Assembly: GCA_029721435.1 (NCBI GenBank)
Contig: CM056586.1
Location: 72,994,607 to 73,058,606, forward strand
Length of the DNA stretch: 64,000 nucleotides
Direction of reading: 5' to 3'
DNA from: Gymnothorax reevesii
Taxonomy: Eukaryota; Chordata; Actinopteri; Anguilliformes; Muraenidae
This document shows, piece after piece, positions 61,001 to 61,457 of this stretch. Positions within the stretch are counted from its first letter, which is position 1; the number at the start of each line of letters is the position of its first letter. The notes beneath the pieces were generated by a model. It was not told where the DNA came from. It made no database searches and saw only the letters and a list, made by a program, of their open reading frames with translations. The position numbers and the translations under genes are program-made.

Positions 61001-61457
61001 CAAGTCTTTCGCAAACTGAGGGGTTGTCAATGAGAGGATTTTCTCACCTTATGCAAGGTAATTTTGTACTGTTACAACCGTAATGCTGTTGTTATAAATG
61101 TACCGTGCCCATATTGAGTTTGATATAACTGAAATCGTAATTGTTTTACTTCTTAAAGGTTTACCACCGAAAATTGAGGCACTCCCTGAGGACATCAGCA
61201 TTGAGAAAGGAAAGGTTCTAACTGTGACCTGTGCCTTCTCTGGGGACCCAAAGCCTGAGATTGAGTGGACTCGCTCAGGGAGGAGACTGCCTGCTGCAGG
61301 GGAAAGAGATCGGTTCCACATTGAGACCACGGAGGACCTCACAACTCTCATAATCACGAATGTGAAAGAAAATGATGCTGGAATGTATACCCTCAAATTG
61401 TCCAATGACTTAGGATCTGACACAGCAATGGTTAACATCGGCATTCGAAGAATGTAA
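1..61457 (+). CDS. ttn: Titin, A-band (late D-zone) to C-terminus; 56 exons, 5'-partial
   Basis: Giant sarcomeric scaffold and kinase-domain protein spanning the thick filament from A-band to M-band. The spliced frame is open from base 3 to the TAA at 61455-61457. Joining the 56 exons listed below gives 46,358 nt, about 15,450 codons, with no internal stop. Domain order: end of D-zone, eleven 11-domain C-zone super-repeats, seven P-zone domains, kinase, M1-M6, KSP tract, is7-like tail, M10. Titin identity rests on this order, the HFDIRP kinase motif, the A168-A170 block before the kinase and the M10 end. All introns are GT-AG and phase 1, so each internal exon is symmetric and could be skipped without frameshift. 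The I-band, PEVK, Z-disc and promoter parts lie upstream of the window. Exon joins are inferred from frame, splice consensus and domain boundaries, not from transcripts. Teleosts carry two tandem titin genes; which copy this is cannot be told. Confidence 0.97.
591..2791 (+). repeat. ttn: Last D-zone super-repeat (7 domains)
   Basis: Ig-Fn3-Fn3-Ig-Fn3-Fn3-Fn3, the seven-domain D-zone unit of titin, spread over exons 1 and 2. The two Fn3 domains before it are the end of the preceding D-zone unit. The next Ig (2921) opens the 11-domain C-zone pattern, so the D/C-zone junction falls in the intron at 2792-2920. Confidence 0.8.
2471..2791 (+). CDS. ttn: ttn exon 2: Fn3, final D-zone domain
   Basis: One Fn3 domain starting PPGPPASLK and ending KEIL. 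At 321 bp it is 15-20 bp longer than its neighbours because of a charged insertion (GETDKPEEG) between the C and C' strands near 2600-2630. Acceptor tttacag, donor GTAATG. Confidence 0.93.
2921..3205 (+). CDS. ttn: ttn exon 3: Ig, C1 position 1
   Basis: First Ig of the first C-zone super-repeat, opening with APEIDLD and a VRAGC motif. Known work places the MyBP-C C-terminal domain on position-1 Ig domains of C-zone repeats, so this is a candidate MyBP-C site. 285 bp; acceptor cttacag, donor GTAAAT. Confidence 0.93.
3206..3566 (+). other. ttn: Intron 3 (361 bp)
   Basis: AT-rich, with a polypyrimidine stretch and ccacag acceptor. An open frame runs from 3374 into exon 4, but its intronic part lacks domain similarity. 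No other feature seen. Confidence 0.8.
3567..3866 (+). CDS. ttn: ttn exon 4: Fn3, C1 position 2
   Basis: Fn3 starting DTPGPVAGL, with DGGSPVTHY and a KREVDRKTW segment like the KRDATRKAY signature of position-2 domains in later repeats. Ends AIDPI before GTAAGT; 300 bp. Confidence 0.93.
3975..4277 (+). CDS. ttn: ttn exon 5: Fn3, C1 position 3
   Basis: Fn3 starting [18 protein letters not shown], then [10 protein letters not shown]. It carries the EEGKPEDKW segment in place of the usual short C-C' loop. 303 bp; acceptor ctaaag, donor GTAAGT. Confidence 0.92.
4408..4683 (+). CDS. ttn: ttn exon 6: Ig, C1 position 4
   Basis: Short Ig exon (276 bp) starting PPRIVMPE, with [16 protein letters not shown] core Trp and [10 protein letters not shown]. 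Acceptor tgtccag after a T-run, donor GTAGGT. The frame stays open a little into the intron, but domain similarity ends at the donor. Confidence 0.92.
4773..5072 (+). CDS. ttn: ttn exon 7: Fn3, C1 position 5
   Basis: Fn3 starting [12 protein letters not shown], with [16 protein letters not shown] and [14 protein letters not shown], the NRFG/NRYG ending typical of position-5 domains. 300 bp; acceptor tttcag, donor GTAAGA. Confidence 0.93.
5073..5695 (+). other. ttn: Intron 7 (623 bp), largely a Tc1-like relic
   Basis: Most of the intron is occupied by the transposon-like element at 5171-5652 (separate entry). No coding or RNA feature is seen. Confidence 0.7.
5171..5652. mobile_element. Degenerate non-autonomous Tc1-like element, copy 1
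   Basis: Imperfect terminal inverted repeats bound 482 bp. The left end carries tctgtgcaaaagtttggcac (5176-5195) and the right end (5626-5652) is its near reverse complement. Ends of the type ctgtgcaaaagtcttaggca occur in Tc1/mariner-like elements of fish and frogs (from memory). The interior shares a 19-bp identical stretch (5294-5312) and a gttatcccaggcagcct-like segment with the element in intron 38. No transposase frame remains, and no clean TA duplication is visible, so the outer ends are approximate. Confidence 0.6.
5696..5998 (+). CDS. ttn: ttn exon 8: Fn3, C1 position 6
   Basis: Fn3 starting DVPSEPRNC, with [21 protein letters not shown]. The KERNSILW block marks position-6 domains throughout the C-zone. 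303 bp; acceptor tttcag, donor GTACGT. Confidence 0.93.
6090..6389 (+). CDS. ttn: ttn exon 9: Fn3, C1 position 7
   Basis: Fn3 starting [12 protein letters not shown], with GKRWLRC, comparable to the GRWMKA block of later position-7 domains. Ends VTPEN before GTAAGA; 300 bp. Confidence 0.93.
6491..6778 (+). CDS. ttn: ttn exon 10: Ig, C1 position 8
   Basis: Ig domain starting VPPRVELAV, with [28 protein letters not shown] and [10 protein letters not shown]. Two other AGs lie within 40 bp upstream; the acceptor at 6490 is chosen because it keeps phase 1 and the domain start. 288 bp; donor GTAAGC. Confidence 0.92.
6779..7108 (+). other. ttn: Intron 10 (330 bp)
   Basis: AT-rich, with an irregular (TAA/TTA)n tract at about 6840-6890. 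Acceptor tgtgtag. Nothing else recognised. Confidence 0.75.
7109..7411 (+). CDS. ttn: ttn exon 11: Fn3, C1 position 9
   Basis: Fn3 starting [11 protein letters not shown], with [21 protein letters not shown] and NKYGVGDPI. The KRETSR block marks position-9 domains. 303 bp; donor GTAATA. Confidence 0.93.
7412..8923 (+). other. ttn: Intron 11 (1,512 bp), longest intron in the window
   Basis: AT-rich intron with several A/T homopolymers. It has a small direct duplication near 7473-7510 (caagtccatgagcattt followed by caagtccgtgagcattt). The short open frames at 8151-8378 and 8456-8785 show no domain or family similarity. No transposon ends recognised. Confidence 0.7.
8924..9226 (+). CDS. ttn: ttn exon 12: Fn3, C1 position 10
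   Basis: Fn3 starting [13 protein letters not shown], with [16 protein letters not shown] (the usual DGG is DGR) and [11 protein letters not shown]. 303 bp; acceptor cctcag, donor GTAAGT. Confidence 0.93.
9313..9618 (+). CDS. ttn: ttn exon 13: Fn3, C1 position 11
   Basis: Fn3 starting [23 protein letters not shown]. The VDTTxSS block is the position-11 signature. 306 bp; acceptor ccgcag after an 86-bp intron, donor GTACGT. Confidence 0.93.
9747..10034 (+). CDS. ttn: ttn exon 14: Ig, C2 position 1
   Basis: Opens super-repeat C2: [41 protein letters not shown]. Candidate MyBP-C-binding Ig by position. 288 bp; acceptor gttttag, donor GTAAGT. Confidence 0.93.
10055..10086. repeat. (TAA)n microsatellite in intron 14
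   Basis: About ten uninterrupted TAA units, 21 bp downstream of exon 14. Likely length-polymorphic. Confidence 0.95.
10299..10589 (+). CDS. ttn: ttn exon 15: Fn3, C2 position 2
   Basis: Fn3 starting [11 protein letters not shown], with [21 protein letters not shown] and [12 protein letters not shown], the position-2 signature. 291 bp; acceptor gttacag, donor GTGAGT. Confidence 0.93.
10851..11138 (+). CDS. ttn: ttn exon 16: Fn3, C2 position 3
   Basis: Fn3 starting [11 protein letters not shown], with [16 protein letters not shown] and [13 protein letters not shown]. Short C-C' region gives 288 bp. Acceptor cccacag, donor GTGAGT. Confidence 0.92.
11139..11878 (+). other. ttn: Intron 16 (740 bp)
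   Basis: AT-rich with a short (TTA)n run near 11453-11470. No transposon ends, RNA or coding feature recognised. Confidence 0.7.
11879..12466 (+). CDS. ttn: ttn exon 17: Ig + Fn3, C2 positions 4-5
   Basis: Two-domain exon (588 bp). Ig (11879 to ~12165): [28 protein letters not shown]. Fn3 (~12166-12466): [23 protein letters not shown] (in two parts), ending NKYGIGE. The same fused Ig+Fn3 layout recurs at 14901 and 33749. Confidence 0.93.
12550..12654 (+). CDS. ttn: ttn exon 18: Fn3 N-terminal third, C2 position 6
   Basis: A 105-bp exon starting [12 protein letters not shown] and ending in the Gly codon after GGSPIT. It completes a 303-bp Fn3 only when joined to exon 19; no ATG is present. 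Acceptor ccaacag, donor GTCAGT. Confidence 0.88.
12655..13314 (+). other. ttn: Intron 18 (660 bp), interrupts an Fn3 domain
   Basis: The only intron here that falls inside a domain, at the conserved GY between DGGSPIT and the C strand. The sequence is AT-rich with no recognisable insertion. Confidence 0.8.
13315..13512 (+). CDS. ttn: ttn exon 19: Fn3 C-terminal two-thirds, C2 position 6
   Basis: Starts [14 protein letters not shown], continuing exon 18, and ends [12 protein letters not shown] corresponds to the KERNSILW block of other position-6 domains. 198 bp, so exons 18+19 total 303 bp. Acceptor tttcag, donor GTAAGT. Confidence 0.9.
13513..14509 (+). other. ttn: Intron 19 (997 bp)
   Basis: Nothing coding or RNA-like seen. 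A short inverted pair (cacccacacactt / aagtaggtgtgactgggtg) lies near 13697-13732. No full element recognised. Confidence 0.65.
14510..14806 (+). CDS. ttn: ttn exon 20: Fn3, C2 position 7
   Basis: Fn3 starting [20 protein letters not shown], with [14 protein letters not shown], the position-7 signature. Ends CKDEY before GTAAGA; 297 bp; acceptor ttctag. Confidence 0.93.
14901..15488 (+). CDS. ttn: ttn exon 21: Ig + Fn3, C2 positions 8-9
   Basis: 588 bp. Ig (14901 to ~15190): [32 protein letters not shown]. Fn3 (~15191-15488): [30 protein letters not shown]. Acceptor tttacag, donor GTAAGT. Confidence 0.93.
15571..15873 (+). CDS. ttn: ttn exon 22: Fn3, C2 position 10
   Basis: Fn3 starting [14 protein letters not shown], with [16 protein letters not shown], matching the GLRW block of position-10 domains. 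303 bp; acceptor tttcag after an 82-bp intron, donor GTAAGT. Confidence 0.93.
16163..33268 (+). CDS. ttn: ttn exon 23: giant C-zone exon, 17,106 bp, 58 domains
   Basis: A single uninterrupted exon of 5,702 codons between the acceptor aatttcag (16162) and donor GTACAC (33269). It encodes the last Fn3 of C2 (16163-16467), all 55 domains of C3-C7, and the first Ig and Fn3 of C8 (32695-33268). Domains average about 98 residues. Signatures recur by position: ELDADLRK Ig at 1, KRDATRKAY or KRESxRKAY Fn3 at 2, KHDGGSRI or EHDGGSRI at 3, NRYG at 5, NSILW at 6, GRWMKA at 7, RPGPP...KRETSRL at 9, LRWxKCNKR at 10, DTTKSS at 11. This is the scaffold for myosin and MyBP-C. The exact size equals the figure I recall for the largest human TTN exon, which also encodes this region. 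Confidence 0.97.
16468..19716 (+). repeat. ttn: C-zone super-repeat C3 (3,249 bp)
   Basis: Starts with the Ig [20 protein letters not shown] and ends with Fn3 [17 protein letters not shown]. It is the first of five consecutive intronless super-repeats, so it can be aligned directly with C4-C7 as a coding tandem repeat of about 3.25 kb. Confidence 0.9.
19717..22962 (+). repeat. ttn: C-zone super-repeat C4 (3,246 bp)
   Basis: Starts [19 protein letters not shown], where the usual RAG of position-1 Ig is RACG. Ends with Fn3 [17 protein letters not shown] and EEKM. Its domain order is identical to C3. Confidence 0.9.
22963..26208 (+). repeat. ttn: C-zone super-repeat C5 (3,246 bp)
   Basis: Starts [21 protein letters not shown]. 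Its position-4 Ig has [10 protein letters not shown] in place of the usual AGDDLKV. Ends with Fn3 [17 protein letters not shown]. The length equals C4 exactly. Confidence 0.9.
26209..29457 (+). repeat. ttn: C-zone super-repeat C6 (3,249 bp)
   Basis: Starts [21 protein letters not shown] and ends with Fn3 [17 protein letters not shown]. The position-8 Ig has an extra residue (KATPRMEIK) relative to C4 and C5. Confidence 0.9.
29458..32694 (+). repeat. ttn: C-zone super-repeat C7 (3,237 bp)
   Basis: Starts [21 protein letters not shown] and ends with Fn3 [17 protein letters not shown]. It is nine to twelve bases shorter than C3-C6, partly because position 5 begins GPPGAIK rather than GPPxGPxK. 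Confidence 0.9.
33365..33661 (+). CDS. ttn: ttn exon 24: Fn3, C8 position 3
   Basis: Fn3 starting [11 protein letters not shown], with [14 protein letters not shown] and [13 protein letters not shown], the position-3 signature. 297 bp; acceptor tttcag after a 96-bp intron, donor GTAAGT. Confidence 0.93.
33749..34336 (+). CDS. ttn: ttn exon 25: Ig + Fn3, C8 positions 4-5
   Basis: 588 bp. Ig (33749 to ~34035): [26 protein letters not shown], then PKVALSKDG, in which the near-invariant Ig Trp is Leu (CTG at 33862-33864). Fn3 (~34036-34336): [28 protein letters not shown]. The frame and all other Ig landmarks are intact, so it is not a pseudo-exon. Confidence 0.92.
34337..35183 (+). other. ttn: Intron 25 (847 bp)
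   Basis: AT-rich with A- and T-runs; short frames at 34365 and 34520 lack similarity to anything. No transposon ends recognised. Acceptor ctcctag. Confidence 0.7.
35184..35486 (+). CDS. ttn: ttn exon 26: Fn3, C8 position 6
   Basis: Fn3 starting [14 protein letters not shown], with [21 protein letters not shown], the position-6 block. 303 bp; donor GTAATT. Confidence 0.93.
35583..35879 (+). CDS. ttn: ttn exon 27: Fn3, C8 position 7
   Basis: Fn3 starting [15 protein letters not shown], with [15 protein letters not shown] and [11 protein letters not shown], the position-7 block. Ends VDTY before GTATAT; 297 bp. Confidence 0.93.
35986..36273 (+). CDS. ttn: ttn exon 28: Ig, C8 position 8
   Basis: Ig starting [13 protein letters not shown], with [25 protein letters not shown] and [10 protein letters not shown]. 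288 bp; acceptor atgcag, weak donor GTACCA. Confidence 0.92.
36413..36709 (+). CDS. ttn: ttn exon 29: Fn3, C8 position 9
   Basis: Fn3 starting [11 protein letters not shown], with [10 protein letters not shown] and [13 protein letters not shown], the position-9 signature. 297 bp; acceptor actag, donor GTAAGG. Confidence 0.93.
36790..37092 (+). CDS. ttn: ttn exon 30: Fn3, C8 position 10
   Basis: Fn3 starting [13 protein letters not shown], with [21 protein letters not shown] and AFYKAADPV, which matches the FYKACDPV ends of other position-10 domains. Preceded by an 80-bp intron, the shortest in the window. 303 bp. Confidence 0.93.
37180..37485 (+). CDS. ttn: ttn exon 31: Fn3, C8 position 11
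   Basis: Fn3 starting [18 protein letters not shown], the position-11 signature, ending VQAKDIL. 306 bp; acceptor ttttag, donor GTTAGT (non-consensus third base). Confidence 0.92.
37576..39342 (+). CDS. ttn: ttn exon 32: six domains, C9 positions 1-6
   Basis: 1,767 bp, 589 codons: Ig ([19 protein letters not shown]), Fn3 (KRDATMKSY), Fn3 ([18 protein letters not shown]), Ig ([19 protein letters not shown]), Fn3 ([18 protein letters not shown]), Fn3 ([11 protein letters not shown]). A second intron-poor block within the C-zone. Donor GTGAGT. Confidence 0.94.
39343..40430 (+). other. ttn: Intron 32 (1,088 bp) with an interspersed-repeat fragment
   Basis: The segment at about 39645-39850 resembles, from memory, a widespread vertebrate DNA-repeat end containing gtgaaaaagtgtttgcccc and a downstream ttgcatatttgtcgcactt-like stretch. 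The rest is unremarkable AT-rich sequence. Confidence 0.6.
39645..39850. mobile_element. Probable DNA-transposon-derived repeat fragment
   Basis: Begins near gtgaaaaagtgtttgcccc (39655-39673), a motif I associate with a repeat family shared by many fish and frog genomes. Only one end is visible; no matching inverted partner was found in this intron, so boundaries are approximate. Confidence 0.4.
40431..40724 (+). CDS. ttn: ttn exon 33: Fn3, C9 position 7
   Basis: Fn3 starting [20 protein letters not shown], with [20 protein letters not shown], the position-7 block. 294 bp; acceptor atttag, donor GTATGT. Confidence 0.93.
40820..41101 (+). CDS. ttn: ttn exon 34: Ig, C9 position 8
   Basis: Ig starting [13 protein letters not shown], with [25 protein letters not shown] and [13 protein letters not shown]. 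Short at 282 bp. The acceptor ttttttag follows a T-run; donor GTACTT is weak. Confidence 0.91.
41211..41510 (+). CDS. ttn: ttn exon 35: Fn3, C9 position 9
   Basis: Fn3 starting [24 protein letters not shown] (in two parts), with [10 protein letters not shown] and [11 protein letters not shown], the position-9 signature. 300 bp; donor GTAAGT. Confidence 0.93.
41614..43680 (+). CDS. ttn: ttn exon 36: seven domains, C9 positions 10-11 and C10 positions 1-5
   Basis: 2,067 bp, 689 codons: Fn3 ([18 protein letters not shown]), Fn3 ([17 protein letters not shown]), Ig ([20 protein letters not shown], from 42222), Fn3 (KREASRLTW), Fn3 ([14 protein letters not shown]), Ig ([14 protein letters not shown]), Fn3 ([19 protein letters not shown]). 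It crosses the C9/C10 boundary without an intron. Acceptor cttaag, donor GTAAGT. Confidence 0.94.
43766..44068 (+). CDS. ttn: ttn exon 37: Fn3, C10 position 6
   Basis: Fn3 starting [14 protein letters not shown], with [21 protein letters not shown], the position-6 block. 303 bp; acceptor ttgcag after an 85-bp intron, donor GTGAGT. Confidence 0.93.
44156..44458 (+). CDS. ttn: ttn exon 38: Fn3, C10 position 7
   Basis: Fn3 starting [15 protein letters not shown], with [20 protein letters not shown], a position-7 block with three extra residues. 303 bp; acceptor acgcag, donor GTAAGA. Confidence 0.93.
44502..45438. mobile_element. Degenerate Tc1-like element, copy 2, with an internal insertion
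   Basis: The 22-bp ends at 44502-44523 and 45417-45438 are inverted repeats with four mismatches, of the same type as in intron 7. The 3' half (about 45060-45265) is similar to copy 1 and shares aaatcaaatcaatatttga exactly (45071-45089). The element is roughly twice as long as copy 1 because of the distinct block at about 44580-44965. No transposase frame survives. Confidence 0.6.
44580..44965. mobile_element. Unclassified insertion nested in the Tc1-like relic
   Basis: Compositionally distinct (richer in G and C) and absent from copy 1, so probably a later insertion such as a SINE or another DNA element. I see no A-tail, clear tRNA boxes or inverted ends; boundaries are approximate. Confidence 0.35.
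45504..45794 (+). CDS. ttn: ttn exon 39: Ig, C10 position 8
   Basis: Ig starting [15 protein letters not shown], with [26 protein letters not shown] and [15 protein letters not shown]. 291 bp; acceptor ttacag, donor GTAAGT. Confidence 0.93.
45887..46186 (+). CDS. ttn: ttn exon 40: Fn3, C10 position 9
   Basis: Fn3 starting [13 protein letters not shown], with [10 protein letters not shown] and [12 protein letters not shown], the position-9 signature. 300 bp; acceptor tttcag, donor GTAAGT. Confidence 0.93.
46279..46584 (+). CDS. ttn: ttn exon 41: Fn3, C10 position 10
   Basis: Fn3 starting [15 protein letters not shown], with [16 protein letters not shown], comparable to the LRWxKCNK block. 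306 bp; acceptor tttcag, donor GTGAGT. Confidence 0.93.
46691..46993 (+). CDS. ttn: ttn exon 42: Fn3, C10 position 11
   Basis: Fn3 starting [18 protein letters not shown], the position-11 signature, ending ETEPLERT. 303 bp; acceptor ttccag, donor GTAAGT. Confidence 0.93.
46994..47857 (+). other. ttn: Intron 42 (864 bp)
   Basis: Contains a C homopolymer followed by A (about 47537-47555) and an A-run before the acceptor ctaccag. No transposon ends or genes recognised. Confidence 0.7.
47858..48139 (+). CDS. ttn: ttn exon 43: Ig, C11 position 1
   Basis: Ig starting [29 protein letters not shown], given here in two blocks: [10 protein letters not shown] and [10 protein letters not shown]. Unlike C8-C10 it keeps the LRAGG block of early repeats. 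282 bp; donor GTAAGG. Confidence 0.92.
48247..48840 (+). CDS. ttn: ttn exon 44: Fn3 + Fn3, C11 positions 2-3
   Basis: 594 bp. First Fn3: [33 protein letters not shown]. Second: [29 protein letters not shown]. The donor GTATTG is weak and frame continues past it, but Fn3 similarity ends at 48840 and the next exon joins in phase. Confidence 0.91.
48969..49256 (+). CDS. ttn: ttn exon 45: Ig, C11 position 4
   Basis: Ig starting [15 protein letters not shown], with [16 protein letters not shown] and [13 protein letters not shown]. 288 bp; acceptor cttcacag, donor GTAAGT. Confidence 0.93.
49351..49650 (+). CDS. ttn: ttn exon 46: Fn3, C11 position 5
   Basis: Fn3 starting [15 protein letters not shown], with [10 protein letters not shown] and [12 protein letters not shown], the position-5 ending. 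Found from the frame rather than from an ATG-initiated ORF. 300 bp; acceptor gattag, donor GTAAGT. Confidence 0.92.
49745..50047 (+). CDS. ttn: ttn exon 47: Fn3, C11 position 6
   Basis: Fn3 starting [14 protein letters not shown], with [21 protein letters not shown], where the usual NSILW of position 6 is replaced by KSDRW. 303 bp; donor GTATGC. Confidence 0.93.
50290..50592 (+). CDS. ttn: ttn exon 48: Fn3, C11 position 7
   Basis: Fn3 starting [18 protein letters not shown], with [17 protein letters not shown] and [17 protein letters not shown]. It looks more like position-11 domains (DSTRTS), so C11 has lost part of the position coding. 303 bp; donor GTAAGA. Confidence 0.92.
50720..51304 (+). 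CDS. ttn: ttn exon 49: Ig + Fn3, C11 positions 8-9
   Basis: 585 bp. Ig (50720 to ~51000): [39 protein letters not shown]. Fn3 (~51001-51304): [32 protein letters not shown]. Acceptor tttcag, donor GTGAGT. Confidence 0.93.
51396..51701 (+). CDS. ttn: ttn exon 50: Fn3, C11 position 10
   Basis: Fn3 starting [16 protein letters not shown], with [21 protein letters not shown] and [12 protein letters not shown]. 306 bp; acceptor acaacag, donor GTAAGT. Confidence 0.93.
51807..52106 (+). CDS. ttn: ttn exon 51: Fn3, C11 position 11, last C-zone domain
   Basis: Fn3 starting [12 protein letters not shown], with [21 protein letters not shown] and [12 protein letters not shown]. 300 bp; acceptor ttaaag, donor GTATGT. 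Confidence 0.93.
52208..52783 (+). CDS. ttn: ttn exon 52: Ig + Ig, start of the P-zone
   Basis: Two consecutive Ig domains (576 bp) break the C-zone pattern and mark the P-zone. Ig 1 (to ~52490): [40 protein letters not shown], with the canonical Ig cysteine pair. Ig 2: [28 protein letters not shown]. Acceptor tttacag, donor GTAAAA. Confidence 0.93.
52889..53194 (+). CDS. ttn: ttn exon 53: Fn3, P-zone
   Basis: Fn3 starting [15 protein letters not shown], with [22 protein letters not shown] and [12 protein letters not shown]. 306 bp; acceptor tttcag, donor GTAAGT. Confidence 0.93.
53195..53540 (+). other. ttn: Intron 53 (346 bp)
   Basis: The segment 53290-53400 (with gaggacccaaggaag and tgagcggttcttgagaaat) looks like an old interspersed-repeat fragment, but I cannot assign a family or ends. 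Confidence 0.45.
53541..54134 (+). CDS. ttn: ttn exon 54: Fn3 + Ig (A168 equivalent), P-zone
   Basis: 594 bp. Fn3 (53541 to ~53840): [24 protein letters not shown]. Ig (~53841-54134): [45 protein letters not shown], closely matching human A168 as I remember it. A168-A170 is the known docking region for MuRF1/MuRF2 ubiquitin ligases. Donor GTAAGC. Confidence 0.93.
54135..54934 (+). other. ttn: Intron 54 (800 bp), carries a MITE
   Basis: Contains the inverted-repeat element at 54373-54547 and an A-run near 54221-54232. Otherwise AT-rich with no feature. Confidence 0.75.
54373..54547. mobile_element. MITE with ~45-bp terminal inverted repeats and ATA target duplication
   Basis: 175 bp. The left arm (54373-54417, starting GGGCCTGATTTACT) and right arm (54503-54547) are reverse complements over 45 bp with two mismatches, and the pairing extends imperfectly about ten bases further inward. 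ATA flanks both ends (54370-54372 and 54548-54550). A three-base duplication and GGGCC...GGCCC ends fit PIF/Harbinger-type MITEs; this family assignment is tentative. No coding capacity. Confidence 0.85.
54935..61057 (+). CDS. ttn: ttn exon 55: A169-A170, kinase, M1-M6, KSP tract, is7-like tail (6,123 bp)
   Basis: The M-band exon equivalent to human Mex1, in 2,041 codons. Order: Ig A169 (54935-55230; [19 protein letters not shown]), Fn3 A170 (55231-55530), linker [12 protein letters not shown], kinase (about 55600-56400) and its regulatory tail (to ~56550), Ig M1 (56551-56850), M2 (56935-57230), M3 (57244-57530), a long charged linker equivalent to is2 (57534-58770), M4 (58774-59055), M5 (59320-59598), KSP tract (59641-60342), M6 (60361-60639), and a coiled/charged then Ser-Met-rich tail (60640-61057). 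M4 is the known myomesin-binding Ig; the is2 region binds FHL2 in mammals. Donor GTAATT in phase 1. The frame would end at 61081 if the intron were retained. Confidence 0.96.
55600..56550 (+). other. ttn: Titin kinase domain and C-terminal regulatory tail, degenerate
   Basis: Protein-kinase fold of the titin/twitchin (CaMK-like) family acting at the M-band edge. Retained: ATP-site Lys in MAKF (55711), alpha-C Glu in REIT, catalytic HFDIRPDN with Asp at 55984-55986 and the Asn, APE (56116-56124), WSVGVLVY, and the HPWLK end of the C-lobe (56394). Changed relative to human as I recall it: the glycine loop reads ARSHFG (55645-55662) instead of GRGEFG; the metal-binding DFG position is EMG (56044-56052; human EFG); and Tyr170 of the P+1 loop is Cys (TGT, 56113-56115). 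The tail [15 protein letters not shown] follows the human regulatory helix. Best read as a pseudokinase scaffold. Confidence 0.92.
57534..58770 (+). other. ttn: is2-like linker between M3 and M4
   Basis: About 410 residues without an Ig fold, rich in Arg, Glu and Ser. It contains [17 protein letters not shown] helix-like sequence, the conserved [15 protein letters not shown] and [16 protein letters not shown] blocks, and arginine-serine stretches ([30 protein letters not shown]) that look like phosphorylation sites. It matches the human M3-M4 insertion closely through ELGFSASPP and then diverges. Confidence 0.8.
59641..60342 (+). repeat. ttn: KSP phosphorylation-motif tract, 31 KSP copies
   Basis: Between Ig domains M5 and M6 the protein contains 31 Lys-Ser-Pro motifs in 234 residues, plus TSPR, ISPQ, MSPE and TSPQ sites nearby. 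In mammals this insertion is phosphorylated by proline-directed kinases in differentiating myoblasts and has, as I recall, four KSP motifs in human. Confidence 0.9.
59800..60123 (+). repeat. ttn: Coding minisatellite, 9 x 36 bp inside the KSP tract
   Basis: Nine contiguous 36-bp units encode [12 protein letters not shown] with small variants (EI/ET/EM; PKV/PRV/PRE/TRV). 324 bp equals 9 x 36 exactly, with no partial unit. Nucleotide identity between units is high (aaatctccagagatta), including synonymous positions, pointing to recent unequal exchange. Confidence 0.93.
60640..61057 (+). other. ttn: is7-like Ser/Met-rich tail fused directly after M6
   Basis: After M6 come about 70 charged residues ([19 protein letters not shown]) and then a Ser/Met-rich stretch (60859-61023; [21 protein letters not shown]). 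The latter resembles human is7, which in mammals is a separate exon (Mex5) between M9 and M10 and binds calpain-3. Here it lies in the kinase exon and leads straight into M10. Confidence 0.75.
61159..61457 (+). CDS. ttn: ttn exon 56: Ig M10, C-terminal exon (Mex6 equivalent)
   Basis: Final 299 bp: [69 protein letters not shown], then TAA (61455-61457). It is strongly similar to human M10, the site bound by obscurin and Obsl1 and mutated in human tibial muscular dystrophy. Joined to exon 55 across a 101-bp GT-AG intron. Confidence 0.96.
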
